64,000 bases of DNA, taken from the NCBI RefSeq assembly GCF_007004095.1, contig NZ_VHJK01000001.1, positions 2,484,501 through 2,548,500 on the forward strand. The letters are read 5' to 3'. The position numbers were made by a program, and so were the translations under genes. The stretch's first letter is position 1. Each line of letters begins with the position of its first letter. The notes beneath the pieces were generated by a model that was not told the origin of the DNA, searched no databases, and was given only the letters and a program-made list of their open reading frames with translations. The stretch is from Erythrobacter insulae (lineage in GTDB: Bacteria; Pseudomonadota; Alphaproteobacteria; Sphingomonadales; Sphingomonadaceae). Below, one piece after another: positions 28,764 through 38,815 of this stretch.

Positions 28764-29624
28764 TCATCGGAGGTCGAAATAGGTGTCACAGACACTGTCA
28801 TCCGCGCCCTGTAGGCCGCGTTTCAGCGCGTCCATCCGCTGCTGGCTGGTGCCATGGGTGAAATTTTCCGGGTTGATCCGTTGGCCGGATTGCCGCTGAA
28901 GATTGTCATCACCGATGGCGCTGGCGGCGCGAAGGCCTTCTTCCATATCGCCGCGTTCGATCAGAGTGCGGTTCTTGCCCGCCCAGACACCTGCGTAACA
29001 ATCGGCCTGTAATTCCATCCGCACTTGCAGCCCGTTTGACTGAGACGGATTGCGTTGCTGCAGGCTGCGAACCTGCGCGGCGAGGCCGGTCAGATTTTGA
29101 ATGTGATGCCCGTATTCATGGGCAATCACATACAGCCGGGCAAAATCGCCGCCGGTGCCAGACATCTGCGCAAGCTGATCGTAAAAACCGGTGTCGATGT
29201 AGATACCCAAATCCGCCGGACAGTAGAACGGACCCGCCGCCGATGACGCATTCCCGCAGCCCTGCGTTGACACACGGCCTGTGCGATACAGGTCAAGGAA
29301 CGGTTCTTTGAAAGGCACACCCGCCCGCGCGAATTCCGGTGCCCATGTTTCGTTAAGGCTGGTCAGGGCGTTGCAGGCCTCCTGGGCATAGGTGCCGCTG
29401 CTGCAAATCTGCTCTTCGGTCAGATCGCCGCCTTGTCCTTGCGCACTTGTCTGCTGCGTTCCCTGAATTGCGCCGATCGTCTGCATCGGATCGACGCCAA
29501 AAAACAGCGCAGCGATCAGAGCTATAACCAGTGTTCCGCAGCCAATACCTCCGGCGCGTCGCCCGCCGCCTCCGCCGCTGGACCGGACGCGAATTTTAGA
29601 TGTGTCGAACCGATTAAGCCGCAC
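28764..29624 (-). CDS. Neutral zinc metallopeptidase (YpfJ/KPN_02809 family)
   Basis: A 286-residue membrane-anchored peptidase-like protein. The first residues are polar and basic (RFDTSKIRVRS, then a Gly-rich RSSGGGGGRRAG), followed by one helix at about 30-45. The soluble domain has the zinc motif HEYGHH within VIAHEYGHHIQNLTG, and ELQADCYAGVWAG with the Glu ligand. The family is widespread and its substrate unknown. It lies next to the envelope-stress genes, but in the opposite direction. Confidence 0.92.
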   Translation of the reverse strand: MRLNRFDTSKIRVRSSGGGGGRRAGGIGCGTLVIALIAALFFGVDPMQTIGAIQGTQQTSAQGQGGDLTEEQICSSGTYAQEACNALTSLNETWAPEFARAGVPFKEPFLDLYRTGRVSTQGCGNASSAAGPFYCPADLGIYIDTGFYDQLAQMSGTGGDFARLYVIAHEYGHHIQNLTGLAAQVRSLQQRNPSQSNGLQVRMELQADCYAGVWAGKNRTLIERGDMEEGLRAASAIGDDNLQRQSGQRINPENFTHGTSQQRMDALKRGLQGADDSVCDTYFDLR

Positions 29625-29740
29625 TGCAAACCCCTCATTTTATTGCCGCGACAAGGCTTAAGACCTTTCGCTATTTGCTGGACACGCGTCGTTCCACCCG
29701 CAAAAGCATGTCCAACTGTTGTTTGAAGGAGTTGTCCGAT

Positions 29741-30508
29741 ATGCTCAAGGGCCAATTGCTCGCGGGAAAACGCGCGCTGATCACAGGGTCAACATCCGGG
29801 ATCGGACTGGCTGTGGCCCGCGCAATGCATGCCGAGGGCGCGCAGGTTATCCTCAACGGTCTCGGCGATGCCGATGAGATTTCCAAACTGCAATCCGAAC
29901 TTGATGCTGAATTTAACGCGGCAAACCTGCTGGATCCGGCGGCCATCGAAACGATGATGGCTGACATCGGCAATATCGATATTCTGGTCAACAATGCCGG
30001 GATGCAGCATGTTTCTCCGGTAGAGGATTTCCCCACAGACCGGTGGGATGCGATCATGGCTCTCAACCTTAGCGCACCGTTTCATACGACGCGGCTTGCT
30101 GTGCCTGCGATGAAGAAAAAAGGGTGGGGGCGGATCATCAACACCGCCAGCGCCCATTCCAAAACCGCATCGCCGTTTAAAAGCGCCTATAACGCCAGCA
30201 AACATGGTATCGCAGGTTTTACAAAAACAATTGCGCTGGAATTGGCGCAAACGGGCGTAACCGCCAATTGCATCAGCCCCGGCTACGTCTGGACGCCGCT
30301 GATCGAGGGGCAGATCCCTGACACTATGGCGGCGCGCGGTCTAACCCGTGATGAAGTCATCAATGATGTGTTGCTCGCCAAACAGCCGACCAAAAAATTC
30401 GTCCAGCCTGAAGAAATCGGCGCGCTCGCGGTGTTTCTCTGCCGCGAGGAAGCGGGCAATGTGACCGGCGCGAATTGGAGCATTGATGGCGGGTGGACCG
30501 CCGAATGA
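29741..30508 (+). CDS. D-3-hydroxybutyrate dehydrogenase (SDR)
   Basis: A 255-residue SDR. Family-specific segments of 3-hydroxybutyrate dehydrogenase are visible: NNAGMQHVSPVEDFP, NTASAHSKTASPFKSAYNAS with catalytic Ser-Tyr-Lys, and PGYVWTPLIEGQI. The enzyme interconverts 3-hydroxybutyrate and acetoacetate, as in polyhydroxybutyrate or ketone use. ATG at 29741 with GAAGGAG upstream is preferred over the longer frame from 29675. Its end overlaps the M28 peptidase start by four bases. Confidence 0.9.
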   Translation: MLKGQLLAGKRALITGSTSGIGLAVARAMHAEGAQVILNGLGDADEISKLQSELDAEFNAANLLDPAAIETMMADIGNIDILVNNAGMQHVSPVEDFPTDRWDAIMALNLSAPFHTTRLAVPAMKKKGWGRIINTASAHSKTASPFKSAYNASKHGIAGFTKTIALELAQTGVTANCISPGYVWTPLIEGQIPDTMAARGLTRDEVINDVLLAKQPTKKFVQPEEIGALAVFLCREEAGNVTGANWSIDGGWTAE

Positions 30509-32019
30509 TCCGCGCATTGATGCTTTCAAGAATTAAACCGGCTTTGCTCAAACGCGGATTGGCCGGTGCTGCCTTGCTCGCGCTTGGCGCCTGTGCTGGC
30601 GGCGATCGGATCGCCAGTGCCTCCGACGCGGAGCGCAGCGCGATCGAAGCGCGCCTGATGCAAGATATTTCGGTTTTGGCGAGCGATGAATTTGCCGGGC
30701 GCAAACCGGGCACTCTGGGCGAAGAACGCACGGTCAGCTTTATTACGCAGAAGATGCAGGAAGCCGGGCTGGAATCGGGGACCAACGATCCCGGCAGTGC
30801 ATGGCGCGCGCCGGTGCCGCTGGTCAGTACAGAGCCGTTTACAAGCCGCATTACATTATACAGCGCAAAACAGTCTTTTGACCTCACAAATGACAAGGGC
30901 GCGGCATTCACCCCCCGCCGGCGCGAATTGGTGGAAACCGCGCCTTTGGTGTTTGTCGGCACTGAATCGGATGCTGTATCTGAGGAAGATATCGCAGGCC
31001 GGATTGTTGTCATGCTGAGCGAACCGGGCGTCAGCCCCGCCAGGCGCGCCGTTCTGTTTGATAAAGGCCCGGCCGCCATCATCACGGTGGTGGCCGATGA
31101 CGATGCGATGACCAGCGTCAATCGTGCCTATGGCCGCGAACGTATCATGCTGAAAGCAGAAGCAAACAGTTCGCTGAGCGCGTTTGTGACCCGCGAAGTT
31201 ATGGCCGAATTGCTGGGTAAATCTGCGTGGGAAAAACTGTTTGAAGCGGCGCAGGATGATGGTTTCGAGGCGGTCCAGCTAAAACAGACCGCAACGATTG
31301 AGGCGACTTCAAAGCGCCGCGAATTCACCAGCTATAATGTCATCGGCAAATTGCCGGGAACAATGCCCAATTCGGGTGCCGTCTTATTGTTGGGCCATTG
31401 GGATCACTTGGGCGAATGCGGTCCGGAAGATGCGGTTGACCGCATTTGCAACGGGGCGGTCGATAATGCCAGCGGGATTGCGGTGATGCTCGAATTGTCG
31501 CGCCGTTTAAAGGCGGTGGGACCGCACGATCGCGATATCTATGTGCTGGCCACCAGTGCAGAGGAGCTGGGCCTGCTGGGTGCCTTTGCATTTGCCGATG
31601 AACCGCCCATGCCGCTCGATTCTATCGTTGCTGCGTTCAATTTCGATACGGTTGCGATTGCGCCTTCGGGTAGCACGGTCGGGTTCGTCGGAGAGGGTCG
31701 TACGGCTCTCGATCCGGTGATCCTGGATGTGATGGAGCAAGCAGGGCGGCGTTTGGGCGACAAGGAATTTGCCGAACGCTTTGTGCGGCGTCAGGATGGT
31801 TGGGCGCTGTTGCAAAAGGGCGTGCCCGCGGTGTTTCTTTCGACATCCTTCGGGTCCGAAATTGCTTTGGGGCCTTATCTTTCGGGCAATTACCACCGCG
31901 CCGGTGATGAGATGGAATTGATGGAGCTGGGCGGGGCAATTGATGACCTGCTGCTGCATGAGGAATTGATCCGCCGGATGGCCGATACGGCCAGTTATAC
32001 GCCCACGGACAAGGAATAA
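30505..32019 (+). CDS. M28-family zinc aminopeptidase lipoprotein
   Basis: A 504-residue lipoprotein with a lipobox LGAC near residue 30 (LLALGACAGG). A PA-like insert (about 130-250) precedes the M28 catalytic core. Two-zinc ligands can be read in LGHWDHLG, NGAVDNASG, TSAEELGLLG, FNFDTVA and NYHRAGDE. The family removes N-terminal residues from peptides at the cell surface or in the periplasm. The start ATG overlaps the SDR stop (ATGA), so the two are co-transcribed. A functional link to 3-hydroxybutyrate metabolism is not apparent. Confidence 0.92.
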   Translation: MIRALMLSRIKPALLKRGLAGAALLALGACAGGDRIASASDAERSAIEARLMQDISVLASDEFAGRKPGTLGEERTVSFITQKMQEAGLESGTNDPGSAWRAPVPLVSTEPFTSRITLYSAKQSFDLTNDKGAAFTPRRRELVETAPLVFVGTESDAVSEEDIAGRIVVMLSEPGVSPARRAVLFDKGPAAIITVVADDDAMTSVNRAYGRERIMLKAEANSSLSAFVTREVMAELLGKSAWEKLFEAAQDDGFEAVQLKQTATIEATSKRREFTSYNVIGKLPGTMPNSGAVLLLGHWDHLGECGPEDAVDRICNGAVDNASGIAVMLELSRRLKAVGPHDRDIYVLATSAEELGLLGAFAFADEPPMPLDSIVAAFNFDTVAIAPSGSTVGFVGEGRTALDPVILDVMEQAGRRLGDKEFAERFVRRQDGWALLQKGVPAVFLSTSFGSEIALGPYLSGNYHRAGDEMELMELGGAIDDLLLHEELIRRMADTASYTPTDKE

Positions 32020-32091
32020 CGTCGATGGGGTGAACCTGCCCCTAGCGTTACTTCAAAAGCGCGCCTAAATGGGCCGTCACGAATCCCCATG

Positions 32092-32120
32092 CTTGGCGGC
32101 GCTTTTCAAGCGCTGCCAAG
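32092..32120 (+). other. Hairpin upstream of guaB
   Basis: A 12-base stem (32092-32103 with 32109-32120, one G-U pair) around TTTCA, located 37 bases before the guaB ATG. No T run follows, so it is not a canonical terminator. It could terminate the M28 transcript or shape the guaB leader. Confidence 0.55.
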
Positions 32121-32139
32121 CCGGCCAATGCCAAATTGA

Positions 32140-33612
<1,473 letters not shown>

Positions 33613-33615
33613 TCG

Positions 33616-33894
33616 ATGGAACTGATCATCCCCTTCATGCTGTTTCTGCTCGAAACTCCTCTCGATGATCCATCGCGCGCTGAACTGACCAGACATCCGT
33701 TTCTGTTCGCCGATGAAGAGCAGTGTCAGGCCGCTGTACAAAATTTCAAAACGAGGCCTCCGTTGGTCACGCCAGAGGAGCCCACCCAGATTAAATATTT
33801 TTGCCAAGCCGTTCCGCAGCCGCCCGAGTATGAGCGGCTGTTTTCCGAAATGGACGCCGCGCGGCGTGCTCGCATCGAAGCTGAAAGCGAGTGA
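33616..33894 (+). CDS. Small protein of unknown function
   Basis: A 92-residue ORF that begins three bases after the guaB stop and overlaps the next gene's GTG start by four bases, so it is embedded in a guaB-methyltransferase operon. It has a short hydrophobic N terminus (IIPFMLFLLE), two cysteines and a charged C-terminal helix. No family was recognised. The coupling on both sides supports it being real. Confidence 0.65.
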   Translation: MELIIPFMLFLLETPLDDPSRAELTRHPFLFADEEQCQAAVQNFKTRPPLVTPEEPTQIKYFCQAVPQPPEYERLFSEMDAARRARIEAESE

Positions 33895-35069
33895 CCCCCG
33901 CGGCACGCGTACAGGCGGCGATTGAACTGCTCGACATGGTCATTGACGGAGCGCGCAATCAAGGCGCGCCCGCCGATCGTCTGATTGCAGCCTATTTCAA
34001 ACAGCGCCGCTATGCCGGATCAAAAGACCGCAGGGCGGTGCGTGATCTTGTGTACCGCGCCATTCGGTATTGCGGTCCCATCCCGCGCACAGGGCGCGCA
34101 GCCATGCTGGCTTTGGCGCAGGCTGATGAAGAGATTGCGGCTTTGTTTGACGGATCAACACACGGTCCGCCAGCGATAGGCAAGAATGAAAAGCCCGCCA
34201 TTGCGGGCACGGCGCCCGATTGGCTGGTGCGTGAATTGGATCAATCCGGCGTCTCCGGCGAAGTCGCGGCGGCCATGCTGGGCCGCGCGTCGCTCGATGT
34301 GCGGGTCAACACGCTTAAAGCGGATCGTGACGGGCTCGACCTGCCAGAGCCTGCGGAAAAGCTTGAGGCACCCAATGCCTTGCGTCTGGCCGCAGGCACC
34401 AATGTTGATCAGTGGGATGAATACCGCGACGGCAAAATCGAAGTTCAGGATCACGGTAGCCAAATGGCCTGCATCGCTGCGAATGCGCGAGGCGGCGAAA
34501 CCGTCATTGATCTTTGCGCAGGAGCAGGGGGCAAAACCCTCTCTCTGGCCGCGGCCATGGGCAATATGGGCGAATTGATCGCGTGCGATACAGATCGCGG
34601 GCGGCTTTCCAAATTGACGCCGAGAGCAAACCGCGCGGGCGCCGGTATGATCCAGACGCGGCTGCTCGATCCGAAATCGGAACTCGAAGCGCTAGAAGAC
34701 TATGCCGAAGCCGCCGATCTGGTGCTGGTCGATGCTCCATGTTCCGGGACGGGGACATGGCGGCGCAAACCAGAGGGCAAATGGCGGCTGACGGCCAAAA
34801 CGCTCGATGCCTATGCGCGATTGCAAGATGAATTGCTGGAAATTGCAGCAAAACTGACAAAGCCGGGCGGACGGATCGCGTTTGTCACCTGTTCGCTGCT
34901 GGATAGCGAGGGCACGGACCGGATCGCTGCGTTCCTTGAACGCAATGAAGGTTTCAGCGCCGAGGCCCCCACCGTTCCGCTTGGCAATCCGCATGGCTTG
35001 GGTATCCGCCTTGATCCGCTGCGCCATGGTACGGATGGCTTTTTTGTCGCCATTGTCCGCCGTGCGTGA
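33891..35069 (+). CDS. RsmB/NOP-family rRNA cytosine-5 methyltransferase
   Basis: A 392-residue SAM-dependent RNA m5C methyltransferase. The NusB-like N-terminal region is followed by the Rossmann domain with the SAM loop DLCAGAGGKTLSLAAAM. Two conserved cysteines of the mechanism are present: Cys284 in DAPCSGTG and Cys334 in VTCSLL. The start is GTG 33891, overlapping the upstream small gene (GTGA). The target base in rRNA is not decidable from sequence; RsmB acts on 16S C967 in E. coli. Confidence 0.92.
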   Translation: MTPAARVQAAIELLDMVIDGARNQGAPADRLIAAYFKQRRYAGSKDRRAVRDLVYRAIRYCGPIPRTGRAAMLALAQADEEIAALFDGSTHGPPAIGKNEKPAIAGTAPDWLVRELDQSGVSGEVAAAMLGRASLDVRVNTLKADRDGLDLPEPAEKLEAPNALRLAAGTNVDQWDEYRDGKIEVQDHGSQMACIAANARGGETVIDLCAGAGGKTLSLAAAMGNMGELIACDTDRGRLSKLTPRANRAGAGMIQTRLLDPKSELEALEDYAEAADLVLVDAPCSGTGTWRRKPEGKWRLTAKTLDAYARLQDELLEIAAKLTKPGGRIAFVTCSLLDSEGTDRIAAFLERNEGFSAEAPTVPLGNPHGLGIRLDPLRHGTDGFFVAIVRRA

Positions 35070-35131
35070 TACCAATTCACGCTATGGCTAAGTCCGTGCC
35101 TTTCCGGCTTGCTGCACTCAAGGAGCCCTTT

Positions 35132-35629
35132 ATGCGTTTTGCGCCCGCCGCTGCTGCTTTGTCTCTTGCTTTGGTGACCACCGCCAGCGTGGGGATCGCG
35201 CAGGATCAGGATCAAGCCAAACCGCGCGCTGCGGCTTTGATTATGCAGGGCAAGGCATTGTTGAATGCCGGCGATACGCAAGGCGCGATTGATGCGTATG
35301 AAGCCGCTTTGGCGATCGATCCGGGTTACACACCGATCCTGATCGAACTTGCTCAGGCCGCGCGTGCCGACGGTTTGCAAGGTAAGGCCATTCGATATTA
35401 CCGCGAAGCGTTGACGCGCGATCCGGGAAATTTTGCAGCAATTTCGGGAGAGGGCGCCGCTTTGGTTGAAAAAGGCGCCATTGAAAAAGCCAGACGCAAT
35501 CTTGCGCGTTTGGAAAGCCTGTGCGGATCAAACTGCCCTGAAACGCTCGCTCTGCAAACTTCTATCGCTGCCGGTCCGCCGGCGCGGTTTGCTGCCGATA
35601 CGGCAGAGGATGCCCCTAGCAGCAATTGA
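35132..35629 (+). CDS. Secreted TPR-repeat protein
   Basis: About 165 residues with an N-terminal signal peptide (ending near GIAQ). Two to three TPR units are visible (ALLNAGDTQGAIDAYEAALA, then a second with GKAIRYYREALTRDPG). The AAGGAG ribosome site around 35120 supports ATG 35132; an upstream in-frame start at 35066 is less likely. It is probably a periplasmic protein-interaction module. No partner is obvious. Confidence 0.85.
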   Translation: MRFAPAAAALSLALVTTASVGIAQDQDQAKPRAAALIMQGKALLNAGDTQGAIDAYEAALAIDPGYTPILIELAQAARADGLQGKAIRYYREALTRDPGNFAAISGEGAALVEKGAIEKARRNLARLESLCGSNCPETLALQTSIAAGPPARFAADTAEDAPSSN

Positions 35630-35647
35630 AATTTTGAGTGATTTTCG

Positions 35648-36322
35648 ATGTTGACGCTCCACCACCTTGAATATTCGCAAAGCTTCCGGGTTCTCTGGCT
35701 GCTCGAGGCGCTTGGCGCGCCTTACGAGCTGAAAAGTTATAACCGCCATCCCGAAACCAATCTTGCCCCTGATGATTACAAGGCGCTGTCGCCGCTTGGT
35801 ACGGCTCCTGTGGTTACCGATGGCGATCTGGTTCTGGCGGAAAGCAACGCGATCATGGATTATATCCTAGACGCGTATCCGCAGAGCGATTTGCGTCCGG
35901 CAGCAGGCCACAAGGACCGGGCACGGCACCTGTTCTGGTTTCACGCCGCACAAGGATCTTTGATGTCTACGCAGGGCATCAATATGGTCCTGACCCTGCT
36001 TGAAACGCGCACACCATGGCCGATCAGCTGGCTGCTGAGAAAGATATTCGGTCAGGTCCGCACAATCTTCGTCAATCCGCGTCTTGATGCGCTCTTTGCG
36101 TTAATGGAGAAAGATCTTGGCAAGCAGCCGTTCTTTGGCGGCCAGAACCTGACCGCTGCCGACATCACTTTGGTTTATCCCATGTATGCCGCGCGCGATA
36201 AAGGGACATTTGACGCAGATTATCCCAATATCTCGGCGTGGTTTACCCGGATTGAGGCGTTGCCATCATTCATGGCTGCACGGGCACGCGACAACCGAGA
36301 CCGGATCACCTTCCGTTTTTGA
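35648..36322 (+). CDS. Glutathione S-transferase family protein
   Basis: A 224-residue GST-fold protein. The thioredoxin-like N-terminal domain (residues 1-80) has YSQSFRVLWLLEALGAPYEL and the cis-proline loop LGTAPVV with ESNAIMDYIL. The helical C-terminal domain has GGQNLTAADITLVYPMYAA. The substrate is unknown; related proteins detoxify electrophiles or have isomerase activity. The end overlaps the convergent rppH by 17 bases. Confidence 0.92.
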   Translation: MLTLHHLEYSQSFRVLWLLEALGAPYELKSYNRHPETNLAPDDYKALSPLGTAPVVTDGDLVLAESNAIMDYILDAYPQSDLRPAAGHKDRARHLFWFHAAQGSLMSTQGINMVLTLLETRTPWPISWLLRKIFGQVRTIFVNPRLDALFALMEKDLGKQPFFGGQNLTAADITLVYPMYAARDKGTFDADYPNISAWFTRIEALPSFMAARARDNRDRITFRF

Positions 36323-36803
36323 TAAGCGGTTCAAATTCCATGACAAGCGTTTCGTAAACGGCGCGTTTGAACGGCACGATCAGCTCCGCCAATTCGTGCA
36401 GTTTGACCCACCGATAGGCGTGAAATTCGGCCGGATCGTGTGCGTTCAGATTGATGTCTGAATCGCTGCCCAGAAATTGCCCCAGATACCAATGCTGTAT
36501 CTGACCGCGATATTTGCCTTTCCAGACATTCCCCAACAAATCAGGCGGAAGATCATATTTCAAAGGCTGCGGCGCAGGCGCAATCACTTCGACCAAATGC
36601 GCGCCGATCCCGGTTTCTTCTGCCAGCTCACGCAATGCGGCTGTTTTCGGGTCCTCTCCCGGATCGATACCGCCCTGGGGCATTTGCCAGAAACCGTGCG
36701 CTTTTTTGTTGATCCGTTCGCCGGTGAAGACATCTCCGGCAGCATTGACGAGCATAAATCCGGCGCAGGGGCGGTAGGACAGATCATCTGGGTTCAGTGC
36801 CAT
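36306..36803 (-). CDS. rppH: RNA pyrophosphohydrolase RppH
   Basis: A 165-residue Nudix hydrolase that removes pyrophosphate from mRNA 5' ends to start decay. A complete Nudix box spans residues 44-66 (Gly44, Glu50, Arg58-Glu59, Glu62-Glu63, Gly65). The N terminus YRPCAGFMLVN and the WQMPQGGID segment are family-typical. The start ATG is directly adjacent to the stop of the upstream esterase, so both are likely co-transcribed. Confidence 0.95.
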   Translation of the reverse strand: MALNPDDLSYRPCAGFMLVNAAGDVFTGERINKKAHGFWQMPQGGIDPGEDPKTAALRELAEETGIGAHLVEVIAPAPQPLKYDLPPDLLGNVWKGKYRGQIQHWYLGQFLGSDSDINLNAHDPAEFHAYRWVKLHELAELIVPFKRAVYETLVMEFEPLIKNGR

Positions 36804-37751
36804 TTATTCGCCTCCGAGCATGGTTTTCATCGCGGCGATGATTCGTTTCAGATCGCCCTGCGTGCTGGGCACTGCCAGGCGCAGATTGGTGAAACTGTGG
36901 GTTAGACCGCGCATTTCGAGATACGTGACATCGCGCCCTGCATCCACCAGCGCCTTCGCATAATCGCGGCCTGAATCGCGGATCGGATCAAGACTGGCGG
37001 TGACGCAGACTGTCGGCGGCGCATCCGCATGATTGCCAAGGATGGGAAACCCGCGAGGATCGCTGCGATCAGCCTTATATGCGGCGTCAAAAAATTCGAT
37101 CGCTGCTTTTGTCAGGACAAACCCATCGGCAAATTCTTCAAGGCTACCCGATCCAAGCGCATCGCTGGCGAGCGGGAACAGCGGCACTTGCAGCACAACA
37201 GGCGCATCGGCCGGGGATTGTGCAAGCAATTGGCCGACTGCGATCGTAGCAGTCCCGCCGGCGCTATCGCCGATGGTGATAATGCCGGTGGCTTCGCGGC
37301 CCAGATCAGCGGGATTGGACGAAATCCAGCGGGTTGCGGCTTCGCAATCGTCAATCGCGGCGGGAAAAGGGTGCTCTGGCGCGCGGCGATAATCGACAGC
37401 AACCAGCGGCAAATCCATGAGGGCAGCAATCTCTGTGCACAGCGCATGGTGCGTGGCGAGATCGCCGATCACAAATCCGCCGCCGTGGTAAAATGTAATG
37501 ACCGGGCCTGCATCGCGGGTCTCGCGCGCATCATACAGCCTCAAAGGGATATTGCCCGCCGGACCGGGGCAGGCCAGATCGCGGATGACGGGCAATTCAC
37601 GGGCAGGGCGATCAGCCATACCGTGCAGCGCGAGGTAGCTGCCGCGTGCTTCCTCCAGCGTCATATCCGCGATGCTGGGACCATCCATTGCCGCCAGCGC
37701 ATCAAGAAACGCTTTCATATCAGGCCGGACGTAGGGCGTTTTGTCGGTCAT
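36804..37751 (-). CDS. Alpha/beta hydrolase, hormone-sensitive-lipase family
   Basis: A 315-residue esterase. The oxyanion motif HGGG (FYHGGGFVIG), nucleophile GDSAGG, acid in ASLDPIRDSG and histidine in LTHSF are all present. ATG 37751 has a GGAGAG site about ten bases upstream; longer starts at 37769 or 37811 are less likely. Likely substrates are short- to medium-chain acyl esters. It precedes rppH with no gap. Confidence 0.93.
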   Translation of the reverse strand: MTDKTPYVRPDMKAFLDALAAMDGPSIADMTLEEARGSYLALHGMADRPARELPVIRDLACPGPAGNIPLRLYDARETRDAGPVITFYHGGGFVIGDLATHHALCTEIAALMDLPLVAVDYRRAPEHPFPAAIDDCEAATRWISSNPADLGREATGIITIGDSAGGTATIAVGQLLAQSPADAPVVLQVPLFPLASDALGSGSLEEFADGFVLTKAAIEFFDAAYKADRSDPRGFPILGNHADAPPTVCVTASLDPIRDSGRDYAKALVDAGRDVTYLEMRGLTHSFTNLRLAVPSTQGDLKRIIAAMKTMLGGE

Positions 37752-37846
37752 TGCGGTTGGTCTCTCCATAATGTTTCGTATGCGATAGGCAGAGTTACCG
37801 GTGATTTCCACTCGCTTTGACGGCGCGCGGCGATTAGTTGGCGTCC

Positions 37847-38800
37847 ATGGACAATCTCACACATAGCCTGGTCGGCGCGGTATTGGGCCAGGCGGGTCTT
37901 AAGAAAAAGACGGGTCTGGCAATGCCCGCGCTGATTATCGGCGCAAACCTGCCAGATGTTGATGCGGCGTGCTTTTTTTGGCTGGAGGGGACCGAGCATC
38001 TGGGCTTCCGGCGCGGGATTACGCATGGTCCGCCCGCTTTGGTGATCCTCCCGCTGATCCTTGCAGCGTTGCTGTGGGCGTTTGATCGGTGGCAGGAGAA
38101 GCGCGGGAAACGGCCCGAGGGGCGTCGTCCGGTGCATTTTGGGTGGCTTTACGGATTGAGCTTTATCGGAGCCCTGTCGCACCCGCTGTTCGATTGGCTG
38201 AATGTCTACGGCATCCGTTTTTTCGAGCCGTTTTCTAGCGCGTGGTTCTACGGCGATACGCTGTTCATTATCGACGTGTGGTTGTGGGCGATACTTATCG
38301 TCAGCGTCTGGTGGTCGCTTCGCAGTGAAAAGAAGGGCGGCAATTGGACGCGGCCAGGGTGGATCGGGATTGCCGCCGGGCTCGCGTATATCGGAATGAA
38401 TTGGGCGATTACCGGCGCTGCGGTCAGCGATTACCGTGCTGGGGTGGGCAGTTCATCACAAGTGATCGCGAGCCCGATGCCTTTCTACTTCTGGCAACGC
38501 GAAGGATTTGTAGGTGCAGACGACCGCTGGGCACAACTCTTTCAGCTTTATCCTGAGGATGGCCATCTGCACGCAAAGCCGCTGGCCGACGTCGAATGCA
38601 AATTGCCCGACCTTGCCGAGGAGCGTATCGCGAACTCACAGCTCGATGCCTTCCTGTTCTGGTCCCGCGCACCTTTCGCCGAGCGCGCGGCTGATGGCTC
38701 CGTCATCCTTCGCGACGCACGCTTTTACGATCCTCGCGCCCGCGATAACTTCTCTATCGCGCTGCCCGATGTTGAATGTGAGGAACTCCCCGCCGAGTAA
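37847..38800 (+). CDS. DUF457 membrane-bound metal-dependent hydrolase (YdjM/YbcI-like)
   Basis: A 317-residue membrane protein. The family signature MDNLTHSLVGA and LPDVDAACFF with nearby His residues (HGPPAL, GALSHPLFDWLN) define the likely metal site. Several hydrophobic helices lie at about residues 65-80, 100-115, 140-160 and 175-190. A soluble C-terminal part (about 215-317) follows. The N-terminal ATG at 37847 is preferred over the TTG at 37838. No activity has been shown for the family that I can name. Photolyase follows 15 bases after the stop. Confidence 0.88.
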   Translation: MDNLTHSLVGAVLGQAGLKKKTGLAMPALIIGANLPDVDAACFFWLEGTEHLGFRRGITHGPPALVILPLILAALLWAFDRWQEKRGKRPEGRRPVHFGWLYGLSFIGALSHPLFDWLNVYGIRFFEPFSSAWFYGDTLFIIDVWLWAILIVSVWWSLRSEKKGGNWTRPGWIGIAAGLAYIGMNWAITGAAVSDYRAGVGSSSQVIASPMPFYFWQREGFVGADDRWAQLFQLYPEDGHLHAKPLADVECKLPDLAEERIANSQLDAFLFWSRAPFAERAADGSVILRDARFYDPRARDNFSIALPDVECEELPAE

Positions 38801-38815
38801 CGCGCTTCCTCATAC

